Part shown: positions 10,501 through 19,348 of the stretch, one piece after another
Position numbering within the stretch: the stretch's first letter is position 1
Layout of the letters: each line of letters opens with the position of its first letter
Origin: Corythoichthys intestinalis
Lineage: Eukaryota > Chordata > Actinopteri > Syngnathiformes > Syngnathidae
Direction: 5' to 3'
DNA: 64,000 nt
Assembly (NCBI RefSeq): GCF_030265065.1
Contig: NC_080395.1
Location: forward strand, 6,115,501 to 6,179,500
Notes under the pieces: generated by a model
Told to the model about the DNA's origin: nothing
What the model saw: the letters and a program-made list of their open reading frames with translations, nothing else
Databases searched by the model: none
Program-made: the position numbers and the translations under genes

Positions 10501-13500
10501 TTTCCTTTGTCCGTGTTCAATTCGCGGAAAGTGAAGGGAAATATGAAGTGCAAGTCCTGGTTTTTATTCCCACTGGCCCAGTCGCACACTAACTTTTGAA
10601 CCAGGAAGGTTTTCCCGATTCCCGCGAAGCCGACGGTGAGCAGCGTGCGTATCGGTCGCGGCTTCCCGTCATGGCTTTTGAAGATGTCGCACGGCAGGAT
10701 AGACTTCTTAGCCGCGGTGGCACGCGTCTCCATCTGAAGGACCTCGTGTCGCTCGTCGGGGCTGACGTCGGCCCCGTAGGTGACGTCCAGCTCGGTGTAG
10801 ACGTCCGCCAGAGGCTGCTGCTGCCAGCGCTCGGTGTTACCCTCGGGAACAAAGCTGTATAAACTCTTCAGGTTCTCTTGCAGGTCCGCCTTCAATCTGT
10901 CAATCAGATTATCATCATGGGCGGAGACAACGGCGCCTGCAAGAAAGAAGCGGTGTCCTGTTATGGACAAAATGACAATGACTCGGGAGCACAGCCACAG
11001 AAGATGAGAGGATGGAAAAGTCCCACCCTCACATCGTAAGCAATATTTGTAGACTCGCCAAAAACTGCGTCTGACATCAGGGGTGGAAGTGGAAAAACAG
11101 CTGTATAACGCGGAGCAAACTCCAGCCTGCAGTGCGTTAGCCGCGAGCAGGTGTAATGACAACTCTGATACTGGAGTAGAGCCTGTCAGTTTACCGAAAA
11201 TTTACAGTTACCAAAATGGTTCATGATGGCAGATGTAAGTTCAACCTTGTCGGTAAATTCTGTCTTTTTAATGAAAGGAAAAACTAAAGTCTTTTCTGCC
11301 CACTTTGACTATGTGTTGTTCAGCTATGCTCATATACCTTTAACTAGAGATGTCCTGATCCCAATCGATCGGGTCCGATCACGTCATTTTCAAAGTATCG
11401 GAATCGGCAAAAAAAAAATATCGGCCATGCCCTTTTTTAATATATAGTGCCTTGCAAAAGTATTCGGCCCCCTTGAACCTTGCAACCTTTCGCCACATTT
11501 CAGGCTTCAAACATAAAGATATACAATTTTAATTTTTTGTCAAGAATCAACAACAAGTGGGACACACTCATGAAGTGGAACAAAATTTATTGGATAATTT
11601 AAACCTTTTTAGCAAATAAAAAACTGAAAAGTGGGGCGTGCAATATTATTCGGCCCCCTTGCGTTAATACTTTGTAGCGCCACCTTTTGCTCCAATTACA
11701 GCTGCAAGTCGCTTGGGGTATGTTTCTATCAGTTTTGCACATCGAGAGACTGACATTCTTGCCCATTCTTCCTTGCAAAACAGCTCGAGCTCAGTGAGGT
11801 TGGATGGAGAGTGTTTGTGAACAGCAGTCTTCAGCTCTTTCCACAGATTCTCCATTGGATTCAGGTCTGGACTTTGACTTGGCCATTCTAACACCTGGAT
11901 ACGTTTATTTTTGAACCATTCCATTGTAGATTTGGCTTTATGTTTTGGATCATTGTCCTTTTGGAAGATAAATCTCCGTCCCAGTCTCAGGTCTTGTGCA
12001 GATACCAACAGGTTTTCTTCCAGAATGTTCCTGTATTTGGCTGCATCCATCTTCCCGTCAATTTTAACCATCTTCCCTGTCCCTGCTGGAGAAAACCAGG
12101 CCCAAACCATGATGCTGCCACCACCATGTTTGACAGTGGGGATGGTGTGTTCAGGGTGATGAGCTGTGTTGCTTTTACGCCAAACATATCGTTTTGCATT
12201 GTGGCCAAAAAGTTCAATTTTGGTTTCATCTGACCAGAGCACCTTCTTCCACATGTTTGGTGTGTCTCCCAGGTGGCTTGTGGCAAACTTTAAACAAGAC
12301 TTTTTATGGATATCTTTGAGAAATGGCTTTCTTCTTGCCACTCTTCCATAAAGGCCAGATTTGTGCAGTGTACGACTGATTGTTGTCCTATGGACAAACT
12401 CTCCCACCTCAGCTGTAGATCTCTGCAGTTCATCCAGAGTGATCATGGGCCTCTTGGCTGCATCTCTGATCAGTTTTCTCCTTGTTTGAGAAGAAAGTTT
12501 GGAAGAACGGCCGGGTCTTGGTAGATTTGCAGTGGTCTGATGCTCCTTCCATTTCAATATGATGGCTTGCACAGTGCTCCTTGAGATGTTTAAAGCTTGG
12601 GAAATCTTTTTGTATCCAAATCCGGCTTTAAACGTCTCCACAACAGTATCTCAGACCTGCCTGGTGTGTTCCTTGGTTTTCATAATGCTCTCTGCACTTT
12701 AAACAGAACCCTGAGACTATCACAGAGCAGGTGCGTTTATACGGAGACTTGATTACACACAGGTGGATTCTATTTATCATCATCGGTCATTTAGGACAAC
12801 AATGGATCATTCGGAGATCCTCACTGAACTTCTGGAGTGAGTTTGCTGCACTGAAAGTAAATGGGCCGAATAATATTGCACGCCCCACTTTTCAGTTTTT
12901 TATTTGTTAAAAAAAGTTTAAATTATCCAATAAATGTTGTTCCACTTCACGATTGTGTCCCACTTGTTGTTGATTCTGACAAAAAAATTAAATTTCATAT
13001 CTTTCTGTTTGAATCGTGAAATGTGGCGAAAGGTTGCAAGATTCAAGGGGGCCGAATACTTTTGCAAGGCACTGTATATTTTAATTAAATTGTTTTCTAA
13101 TTGTATTTAACATTACAGACATGATATGTTACACTCATCCAGAGTCATTAATTTAGGTTTAAGGTAGGGTTATCAAAATTATCCCAGTAACGGCAGCAAT
13201 TATTTTATTAAAAAATGTGTCACGTTAAAATATTTAATTCTATAAATATATGCGCTGCACGACCCTCTCACTCATTGTCGCGCACAACCTGTAATGACGC
13301 CGTTTTACCGATATAGACAGATAAAAGGCAGCGCAAAACAAGCTGAGTGAATTTTAGCAGCCTTTGAAGCCTTCCTTCAATCGGCATAACCTTGCAATCC
13401 CTCTCCCTGTGATTAGAAATATCATAGGAAGCAATGTGGGGAAGCAAGGTGGCAATAGATCTTTGTCTTAACACCTTATTTTTCAAAGCAGAGAAGATAT

Positions 13501-16500
13501 ATCCATTGGTAGCATGACGCACAGTCATGGTTTTACTTCCCATCATGGTTTCACTTCCCATCATGCGTTGGGGCATGCTGCAGTATCATTTACTGAAAGC
13601 TCAACAAATACACTAGATGGCAATATTTCGTCACAATACACAAAGTCACAAATCTTTCAATCCGTGGATCCCTCTCACAGAAAGAATGTTAAAAATGTAA
13701 AAGCCATCTTGAGGATTTATTGTCATAATAAACAAATACAGTACTCATGTACTGTATGTTGAATGTATATATTAGTCCGAGTTTTATTCATTTTTTTCTT
13801 AATGCATTGCCAAAATGTACATGATCAGGAAAAATTATCGGGAAGGATTGGAATTGAATTAGGAGCAAAAAAAAGCAATCGGATCGGGAAATATCGGGAT
13901 CGGCAGATACTCAAACTAAAACGATCGGATCGGGAGCAAAAAAACATGATCGGAACAACCCTACCTTTAACTCATTTGCTCCCAACAACGTATAAATACA
14001 TTCTATTTTTAATTGTTTCAGAGTCCCAAAGACGTATTTATACGTCTTTTACGTTATTTTTCACAAGAGACATCTCTTAGCGCCAAAGAACAAAGCTGAA
14101 AATCCAATTTAAAGCAATAAAACTGGCCACTGGAGGGGAGTAGCGCTTTTGGTAAGACCCGCAACCTGATTCAACGGCAATGAATGGTTGCATAATCTGA
14201 GGTATTTTCAAACAAGAATAACAAAAAAATGCTTGTCTTTATTAAATGATTCATTGAGTGAGTCCACTCAAATTCACTCTCACTTTGACGCTCACGCTGC
14301 CGAGAACAGCCTCTCACTTACACAATCAATAAGTTGACACAGCACACTTCAGACAGTGTACCAAGCTTAAGGATGATGAACACATTCTTGCCTTTGATTG
14401 TAGAGCTACCGAGGCTTCTCTGGCCTGAACAAAGCTACAAATCTGTCAATTATCATTAACGTTAAGTACCAAACGCCAGCTGCACTGGTAAATAAGAAAA
14501 ACAGTTTGGTCGCACTGTTTAGCAGGAGAGAGACTGATTGCCTGGAACTCCCGACTCACCACTGTTCCAGCGATAGAGTCTGGCGACTGTTCCGCGGATC
14601 AAATTCCCAGGGTGGAGCAAGCCACAGCAAACAGACAGCAGAGTGGACCAATCAGCAATGGGCGGACGTGACGTTGGTATAGCGACAAGAAACTCTAGCG
14701 CGAGGACGTAAACAAACGAGGGCCGCGGCGAACGGAGACGTTAATTCAAAATGGCTAGCGCAAGACAGTTGCTGGGGTTTTAGCGACTCGATATGTTTTG
14801 GTAGGGCTGTCAAATTTATCGCATTAATGGGCGGTAATTTTTTTTTTTGATAAATCACGTCAAAATATTTGACGCAATTAACGCATGCACGTAATGACCC
14901 GTTCATGCGTTGCCGCAAACAGTTCACAATGACGCCGTTATAGCAACTAATATACAGTAGGGCAAAAAAGTATTTAGTCAACCACCAATTGTGCAAGTTC
15001 TCCTATATGTAAAGATTAGAAAGGCCTGTAATTGTCAACATTGGTAAACCTCAACCATGAGAGACAGAATGTGGGGGGGAAAAAAACACAAAATCACATT
15101 GTTTGATTTTTAAAGAATTTATTTCCAAATTAGAGTGGAAAATAAGTATTTGGTCACTTACAAACAAGCAAGATTGCAGGCTGTCAAAGAGGTCTAACTT
15201 CTTCTAACGACGTCTAACGAGGCGCCACTCGTTACCTGTATTAATGGCACCTGTTTTAACACATTATCGGTATAAAAGACACCTGTCCACAACTTCAGTC
15301 AGTCACACTCCAATCTCCACTATGGACAAGACAAAAGAGCTGTCGAAGGACACCAGAGACAAAATTGTAGACCTGCACCAGGCTGGGAAGACTGAATCTG
15401 CAACAGGTAAAACGCTTAAAGAAATCAACTGTGGGAGCAATTATTAGAAAATGGAAGACATACAAGACCACTGATAATCTCAAACGATCTGGGGCTCCAT
15501 GCAAGATCTCACCCGTGGCGTCAAAATGATAACAAGAACGGTGAGCAAAAATCCCAGAACCACACGGGGGACCTAGTGAATGACCTACAGAGAGCTAGGA
15601 CCACAGTAAAAAAGGCTACTATCAGTAACACAATGCACCGCTGGGGACTCAAATCCTGCACTGCCAGACGTGTTCCCCTGCTGAAGCCAGTACACGTCCA
15701 GGCCCGTCTGTGGTTCGTTAGAGAGCATGTGGATGATCAAGAAGAGGACTGGGAGAATGTGTTATGGTCAGATGAAACCAAAATAGAACTTTTTGGTAGA
15801 AACACAGGTTCTCGTGTTTGGAGGAGAAAGAATACTGAATTGCATTCAAAGAACACCATACCCACTGTGAAGCATGGAGGTGGAAACATCATGCTTTGAG
15901 GCTGTTTTTCTGCAAAGGGACCAGGACGACTGATCTGTGTAAAGGAAAGAATGAATGGGGCCATGTATCGAGAGATTTTGAGTGAAAATCTTCTTCCAAC
16001 AGCAAGGGCATTGAAGATGAGACGTGGCTGGGTCTTTCAGCATGACAATGATCCCAAACACACAGCCAGGGCAACAAAGGAGTGGCTTCGTAAGAAGAAT
16101 TTCAAGGTCCTGGAGTGGCCTAGCTAGTCTTCAGATCTCAACCCCATAGAAAATCTGCAGAGGGAGTTGAAAGTCCGTGTTGCCCAACGACAACCCCAAA
16201 ACATCACTGCTTTAAAGGAGATCTGCAAGGAGGAATGGGCCAAAATACCAGCAACAGTGTATGAAAAGCTAGTGAGGAGTTACAGAAAACGTTTGGTCTC
16301 CGTTATTGCCAAAAAAAGGGTACATAACAAAGTATTGAGATGAACTTTGGGTATTGACCAAATGCTTATTTTCCACCATGATTTGCAAATACATTCTTTA
16401 AAAATCAATGAGATTTTCTGGGGTTTTTTTTCCATATTCTGTCTCTCACGGTTGAGGTTTACCCATGTTGACAATTACAGGCCTCTCTAATATTTTCAAG

Positions 16501-16830
16501 AGGGAGAACTTGCACAATTAGTGGTTGACTAAATACTTATTTGCCCCACTGTATTGTGCAGGCCTAGAACCAACCTTCTATTTTCACCATGTCGTTGCAC
16601 AGCATTTCGGCCAAGTTGAGGTTATTGATCTTCTTCAGAACCTCGATGGTCTCATCCGGAGCGTTCTTGCCGTGCTTTTCCACCAGCGCGTTGACAATGT
16701 CCACCCGGTCGGCATGTTCACATACGCTTTGAGGCAGGTGCGTGCAAAACTTGAAGGACTTGAAGTCATCGTTCCCCAACTCCATCAGCGTTTTCAACAG
16801 CAGCTCCTTCCGCTCCTTGTCCAGAGCCAT
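4361..16830 (-). CDS. NLRP-like receptor gene (PYD-FISNA-NACHT-LRR), five exons, one frameshift
   Basis: Predicted cytoplasmic pattern-recognition receptor of the fish-expanded NLR (NLR-C) family. Minus-strand exons: PYD 16830-16575, FISNA-NACHT 10936-9102, LRR 7580-7410, LRR 5076-4906, LRR 4531-4361. Splice phases agree throughout: phase 1 between PYD and FISNA, phase 2 for every later joint. PYD would recruit ASC, FISNA-NACHT binds ATP and oligomerises, and the LRRs sense or restrain. These are family knowledge, not shown here. Walker A (GFAGIGKT) and Walker B (LFVFDGLDE) are both present but in different frames, with the break near 10,405. The gene is therefore either a pseudogene or an allele or assembly error. 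No B30.2 exon is visible downstream, and the 3' end is uncertain because a LINE follows the last LRR exon. Confidence 0.75.
4709..4886. repeat. Duplicated NLR intron flank, copy 2
   Basis: The same segment as at 3690-3871, uninterrupted here. It runs from TTTTCTAGTGATG to GGTCGACCGGAACCACAGAA and ends 20 bp before LRR exon 2. It is the best-preserved copy and defines the cassette boundary. Confidence 0.6.
4906..5076 (-). CDS. LRR exon 2 of the NLRP-like gene
   Basis: A 171-bp exon with the same phase and borders as its neighbours. It encodes [39 protein letters not shown] and [14 protein letters not shown]. The residues at the variable LRR positions differ from the other two exons, while the frame-defining Leu, Asn and Gly residues stay. 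That is the pattern expected of duplicated, functional LRR cassettes. Confidence 0.82.
5174..6216 (+). mobile_element. hAT-type MITE, family 1 (TAGGGCTGT), 1,043 bp
   Basis: TIRs TAGGGCTGTTAAATTTA and (inverted) TAGGGCTGTCAAACGATTA are flanked by a perfect 8-bp duplication ATTTTATT (5166-5173 and 6217-6224), diagnostic of hAT. The interior has an imperfect tandem repeat containing TGCAGCCAC, GACAGTCATGGTTGC and CATGCATTTGG, repeated about four times between 5390 and 5850. This explains why this copy is longer than its relatives. It has no coding capacity. Confidence 0.85.
6283..7386. repeat. Duplicated NLR intron flank, copy 3, split by a hAT MITE
   Basis: The left half (6283-6400) and right half (7343-7386) match 4709-4886. 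Between them lie a hAT family-1 MITE (6405-7158) and about 185 bp (7159-7342) of unassigned sequence. The right half ends 23 bp before LRR exon 1. Confidence 0.5.
6405..7158 (-). mobile_element. hAT-type MITE, family 1, reverse orientation
   Basis: It matches the 5174-6216 element in reverse. The right end TTTGACAGCCCTA is intact, while about 30 bp of the left end are missing (it begins GCGTTAATCACAGC). It lies inside the duplicated NLR flank. Conceptual ORFs here, including one at 7053-6610 on the minus strand, are not supported as genes. Confidence 0.75.
7410..7580 (-). CDS. LRR exon 1 of the NLRP-like gene
   Basis: Exactly 171 bp (57 codons) between CTCCAG and GTAAGA, phase 2 at both ends. 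It encodes [19 protein letters not shown], then [20 protein letters not shown] and [14 protein letters not shown]. This is two leucine-rich repeats of the ribonuclease-inhibitor type (LxxLxLxxNxLxDxGVxxL). The reading frame is intact. Confidence 0.82.
7786..7885. mobile_element. Solo terminal repeat of the Tc1-like family seen at 11445-13074
   Basis: It begins CAGTGCCTTGCAAAAGTATT after TA and continues through the TTCGCCACATTTCAGGC and AACATAAAGATAT blocks, matching the left end of the 11445 element almost base for base. Only one end is present. It is followed within 10 bp by a hairpin MITE. Confidence 0.75.
7893..7972. mobile_element. 80-bp near-perfect hairpin MITE (Tc1/mariner type)
   Basis: CAGTGGGGAGAACAAGTATT at the left is mirrored by AATACTTGTTCTCCCCACTG at the right. 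The arms meet around TTTT with only one or two mismatches, and TA lies on both sides. The whole element is essentially two TIRs back to back. Confidence 0.78.
7975..8234. other. Repeat-like stretch with AATCGAATCG motif
   Basis: It contains a tandem-like run of TCGAATCGAATCGTG/GGCCCTC motifs between 8130 and 8210 and ends GTGCCGATGCACACCTCTA. This looks like the end of a small DNA element, but I could not find both ends. Confidence 0.3.
8235..8760 (-). mobile_element. L2-like LINE reverse-transcriptase 3' fragment
   Basis: The minus strand encodes [60 protein letters not shown], then [33 protein letters not shown] and [13 protein letters not shown]. That is the order in the C-terminal reverse transcriptase of L2-type LINEs. 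It is 5'-truncated and in at least two frames. Confidence 0.8.
8761..9101. other. NLR intron, no feature recognised
   Basis: T-rich sequence with runs such as TTTTTTTTTGCCC. I see no coding frame or terminal repeats. Confidence 0.4.
9102..10936 (-). CDS. FISNA-NACHT exon of the NLRP-like gene, with a frameshift
   Basis: A 1,835-nt exon. The acceptor is TTGCAG|GCGCCG at 10936 and the probable donor is TCAGA|GTACGT at 9102. [26 protein letters not shown] to LLTVGF. Walker A is [19 protein letters not shown]. Walker B is [13 protein letters not shown]. Further on are the NACHT winged-helix and helical parts ([19 protein letters not shown]) to [12 protein letters not shown]. Between NKIFADL and [10 protein letters not shown] the frame shifts: the minus-strand sequence GACTTAGACGTCC appears to lack two bases compared with the expected [13 protein letters not shown]. 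The rest of the exon is open on both sides of that point, so inactivation is recent or the base call is wrong. Confidence 0.8.
11445..13074 (-). mobile_element. Tc1-like transposon, 1,630 bp, nearly intact
   Basis: TIRs (T)AGTGCCTTGCAAAAGTATT and CAGTGCCTTGCAAAAGTATT (inverted) are each next to TA. Long subterminal inverted repeats carry TTCGCCACATTTC and GTGGGACACA blocks. It carries one minus-strand transposase frame of full length apart from a single stop near its start. The high integrity suggests a young insertion. Confidence 0.9.
11664..12683 (-). pseudogene. Tc1-like transposase (DD34E), one in-frame stop
   Basis: From ATG at 12683 ([10 protein letters not shown]) there is a TGA where CGA (Arg) is expected, then [20 protein letters not shown] continues open to the stop at 11664. 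Helix-turn-helix parts: [20 protein letters not shown], and [14 protein letters not shown] (GRPR-like). The catalytic triad regions are [13 protein letters not shown] (first D), [10 protein letters not shown] (second D) and [15 protein letters not shown] (E). About 339 residues is the usual length. The TGA is a CpG-type change, and an internal Met at 12641 could still open a 325-residue frame that lacks only the N-terminus. Confidence 0.88.
13165..13775 (+). mobile_element. hAT-type MITE, family 1, right-truncated fragment
   Basis: It starts TAGGGTTATCAAAATTATC and follows the family-1 interior (ACGCCGTTTTA, GCATGCTGCAG, CAATATTT, TGTATGTTGAATGTATATAT). It lacks the terminal TTTGACAGCCCTA end. 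It sits inside hAT family 2. Confidence 0.65.
13972..14801. other. NLR intron, no feature recognised
   Basis: No long reading frame, terminal repeat or known element is evident. GACGTATTTATACGTC at about 14031-14046 is a short palindrome. The stretch from 14560 to 14750 is GC-richer and contains GGCGGACGTGACG, but I cannot assign it. Confidence 0.4.
14802..14952 (+). mobile_element. hAT-type MITE, family 1, left end only
   Basis: TAGGGCTGTCAAATTTATCG through GACGCCGTTATAGCAAC matches 5174 onward. It stops exactly at the Tc1-like insertion at 14955, and no right half appears beyond 16551. Confidence 0.7.
14955..16551 (+). mobile_element. Second Tc1-like transposon family, 1,597 bp, degraded
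   Basis: TIRs CAGTAGGGCAAAAAAGTATT and (inverted) CAGTGGGGCAAATAAGTATT, with TA on each side. The subterminal blocks GCAAGTTCTCC and GGCCTGTAATTGTCAAC are also inverted repeats. The transposase inside is broken at several points, so this is an older insertion than the 11445 element and belongs to a different family. Confidence 0.9.
15323..16342 (+). pseudogene. Tc1-like transposase, broken
   Basis: From [20 protein letters not shown] the frame fails after about 40 codons. It resumes as [76 protein letters not shown] and [14 protein letters not shown]. The DDE residues can all be found, but there are several stops and shifts, for example TGA for TGG after NIML and TAG within EWPSQ. Confidence 0.88.
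16575..16830 (-). CDS. Pyrin domain (PYD) exon of the NLRP-like gene
   Basis: It opens [19 protein letters not shown] and runs through [29 protein letters not shown] and [19 protein letters not shown]. This six-helix death-fold layout is typical of fish PYDs at about 85 residues. The upstream frame is open, but the Met at 16830 fits the PYD start best. The likely donor is GAAG|GTTGGT at 16575, giving phase 1, which matches the acceptor of the FISNA exon at 10936 (G|GC GCC). A 5.6-kb intron with several transposons separates the two. Confidence 0.78.
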
Positions 16831-16869
16831 CGTTACTGCTTGGAGACGCTTCGGCGAGGCAACCGTTGA

Positions 16870-17317
16870 TAGTGGCTGTACTGAGAGGAGGGAGGGAGGA
16901 CGGTTAAAGTGCATATGACACAAGAAAGCATGTTTATTTAATAGTACACGGGGTATTTTACGGTCTTGAATGCATACATACATTACAAAGGCATAATGTA
17001 ATATTTTCCCCCATCAGGCTTTTAGCTGTTTGTCATGACGTTTGGATGTCTTCCTTGGTCTACCAGTACACTTAAAGCTGTAATGTGAAGTAAGGTCGGC
17101 CAGCCATGTTTTTGAATAATATCAATGACTAAACAGTTGTAAGCATATTCTTTATTTTTAACGCAACCCTTCCAGATTCTTTGTTTAACCCATAGCAACG
17201 CCCTTGACAACGAAAATGCTTTTCTTCGGCAATCTTTGGAAATCTTCGGAAATTACATCACACCTAGACGTGCGAGGGAAGTCCGCCATAGAACAGTATT
17301 GTTTGTTGCATTGCTTC
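16870..17317. other. Upstream region of the PYD exon, nothing recognised
   Basis: The GAGGAGGGAGGGAGGACGG run near 16885 lies just 5' of the PYD start. I see no clear promoter motif, upstream exon or repeat family here. Confidence 0.35.
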
Positions 17318-17724
17318 TCTGTCAGGAATACGCGGGCAGAGAGGTTGTGTGGACCCAAAAGCAGGAAAAAGGAAGCGAGGCAGAAGGACTGCAAAAGGTT
17401 TTAATTAATGCCAACAAAAAACAAAATACCCAAAAAACGACTGGGGTATCCAAAAACTCGTAACAAACAAAAGTCGGGCTAACAAATAAACTTACTTTCA
17501 AAGCAGGGCGAGTGACACGAGGAATTGGGGGGGGGGGGAACGCAGGCATGAATGTGGACCAGTACATTGACAATGACGCAACATGGAGTGACAAGAAATT
17601 GGGTGCTTATATATACCCTACCCACCGACGTCACAAAACCACGTGCTCGCTGTGTGGTTCCGCCCACTTGTCCGTCATTTTGTCTCTGTATTAGCATTGT
17701 TTTCAATTGATCGAGGAATTTAAA

Positions 17725-18060
17725 ATGCATTTCATGGAAGACCCGGTGCTTTCTGATGCCGTAAACTCACTGGATGTGTTGCATAAAAGGCGTCATGTGG
17801 AAAAGCTTCGCTCTATACAGTCGCCAGATCCATATTTGATGCCCAAATCGATGTTTTTCGACCCACTGTCTTCGCCCTGTCTGCCTGACATCTGCTACGC
17901 TGATATTTACAATTATCTTGTCCACACAAAATCAGCCTATTCTCACGAAAATTTGAAAAACTTCAAGAGCTTGGAGGCTTATAAATACTTCGTTGCTGGT
18001 TGGGTGAAACAGGTCCTCGTCCACGAAAATTCGGCAGGAATCTATCTTGTGCTTGGAAAG
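17725..18060 (+). CDS. Unknown transposon ORF exon (convergent partner of THAP)
   Basis: MHFMEDPVLSDAVNSLDVLH, then DPYLMPKSMFFDPLSSP, YNYLVHTKSAYSHENLKNF, KSLEAYKYFVAGWVKQVLVH and ENSAGIYLVLGK. The second copy (minus strand, 40450-40080) has the same protein with scattered substitutions, which supports it as once coding. From memory, the SLEAY-FVAGWV-VLVH motif occurs at the N-terminal side of fish proteins with SWIM zinc-finger and YqaJ-like nuclease regions. I cannot confirm that here. The frame stays open to 18123, but the protein similarity between copies fades after GK. Confidence 0.5.
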
Positions 18061-18206
18061 GCGAGTTACGAAATTTTCAATTCAAAATCTTTTGTTATTG
18101 CTAACATCCACTGTCAAGTCTAATGTATTTCATGTCGTTTGTCAATGGAGTTAAGGCTTTTAATGTTTATATGGTTTAGCGATAGCACTCTCACTACATA
18201 CATACG

Positions 18207-18612
18207 TGTATGTTGTCGGCGATTAGCCTAGCAATGATCTTAATTGTGGTTATTTGTCAGCCCCGTAGACGAGGCCAGTTTCTTTCACTTGGTACCAGCT
18301 AAATATTATTCAAAAAATAACGATGGTGGAAGAAAGGGAAGTCACAAACATCTTGAATTTGAAACTATGTCGTACTACGTCGTATGTTGTCGGCGATTAG
18401 CCTCGCAATGATCTTAATTGTGGTTATTTGTCAGCCCCGTAGACGAGGCCAGTTTCTTTCACTTGGTACCAGCTAAATATTATTCAAAAAATAACGATGG
18501 TGGAAGAAAGGGAACTCACAAACATCTTGAATTTGAAACTATGTCGTACTACGTCGTATGTTGTCGGCGATTAGCCTCGCAATGATCTTAATTGTGGTTA
18601 TTTGTCAGCCCA
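18207..18612. repeat. 174-bp tandem duplication inside the THAP element
   Basis: TGTTGTCGGCGATTAGCCT starts at 18211, 18385 and 18559. The first two units are nearly identical over 174 bp, with the third partial. The copy at 38811-40546 has only one unit, so the duplication is specific to this copy. Confidence 0.85.
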
Positions 18613-18645
18613 AAACCCTCTAAGTATATCTTAAATGCATCTTAC

Positions 18646-18823
18646 CGGATATAAAATGACTACTACATAGTCTGTGGTGATTTTTTGGTGCCCAGTTTTC
18701 ACGTCGAATTGCAGCCGTCCATTTCGCTCTCCTCTTTGGATCCCTCGGAATACGGTAAAACTTCAAGTCTCTCCTTCCATCTTCTCTGTTAGTGCAACCA
18801 ACAGCCACACACGCCTTCACCAT
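18646..18823 (-). CDS. THAP zinc-finger exon of the TATA-target transposon
   Basis: MVKACVAVGCTNREDGRRDL, KFYRIPRDPKRRAKWTAAIR, RENWAPKNHHRLCSSHFISG. It has C-x4-C, the conserved FYRIP, W and C-x2-H spacing of a THAP domain, and ends at a GTAAGA donor. The frame is intact. The copy at 38.96-39.10 kb is a diverged version (VKSCVAVGCKNR). Confidence 0.75.
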
Positions 18824-19136
18824 TTTGATTATTAATGTTAAGGAGCAGAAAAACACGCCGTAAATAGGAGAAATGTACGTAGCCGTAACAGGTTAACACT
18901 ATGTTTTGACGGACAAGTGGGCGGTACCATTCAGGAGAGCGGAGTTGTGACGTCACGTGGGTAGGGTCTATACACACACGCAGACAAGGGGTAACGAGAC
19001 AATGAGGAACAGGTGAGCACAGGAGGATGCAGATTGGAGGACACACTAGGAGGCACAACAGGTGAAATCAATGGGCAATCACAGGGACAAGTCACACTAG
19101 GAGAAAACCAACACAAAACCTAACATTCTCGGTAAG

Positions 19137-19348
19137 ATGCCACAGCGGTGTGTGGCAATATTTTGTTCTCACTCAAACGAAAAGTTGTATGAGTGGCCAA
19201 AGGATAGCAGGGCACGTAAATGGACATCTTTCGTTCGCACGAAGCGAATAAATTTCACGCCATCATCGAGTAGTGTTCTCTGCTGCAAACACTTCGAAGA
19301 TGCCTGCTTCCTTAAGCGGTCTGCTTATGATCAAGGATTTGCCAAAAA
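19137..19348 (+). CDS. THAP zinc-finger exon
   Basis: MPQRCVAIFCSHSNEKLYEW, PKDSRARKWTSFVRTKRINF, SSSSVLCCKHFEDACFLKRS, then YDQGFAKK before AAA|GTAAGT. It has C-x4-C, W, FVR, C-x2-H and a trailing GFAKK, as in THAP proteins. The frame is open and the donor is good. It could be the first exon of a transposase or, less likely, of a domesticated THAP gene. Confidence 0.7.

Larger units (their letters stand above)
11345..13963. mobile_element. hAT-type MITE, family 2, carrying two later insertions
   Basis: The ends are TAGAGATGTCCTGATCC and (inverted) TAGGGTTGTTCCGATC, with a perfect 8-bp duplication CCTTTAAC (11337-11344 and 13964-13971). The halves are rich in ATCGG/CGGATCGG, as in the partial copy at 37680-37771. 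Inside lie an intact-length Tc1-like element (11445-13074) and a hAT family-1 fragment (13165 to about 13775). The age order is therefore clear. Confidence 0.8.
17614..18968. mobile_element. THAP-domain DNA transposon with TATA target duplication, copy 1
   Basis: TIRs TACCCTACCCACCGACGTCAC (left) and GACCCTACCCACGTGACGTC (right, inverted) are flanked by TATA on each side (17610-17613, 18969-18972). The same element lies reversed at 38811-40546, also between TATA copies. Two coding exons face each other: a plus-strand ORF at the left end and a minus-strand THAP exon at the right end. The centre is non-coding and contains a 174-bp tandem duplication, so this copy is an internally deleted derivative of a larger element. 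THAP plus a 4-bp target is Kolobok-like, but TATA rather than TTAA is unusual. Confidence 0.7.
17318..19127. mobile_element. Putative DNA element (CTGTCAGG...CCTAACAT) interrupted by a THAP transposon
   Basis: Left part 17318-17613 (TGTGGACCCAAAAGCAGG, TTTTAATTAATGCCAAC) and right part 18973-19127 (GGTAACGAGACAATGAGG, ACAGGTGAAATCAATGGGC) resemble a common fish repeat whose halves are normally contiguous. The ends CTGTCAGG and (inverted) ATGTTAGG agree at six of eight bases. The call rests partly on memory of that repeat. Confidence 0.4.
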
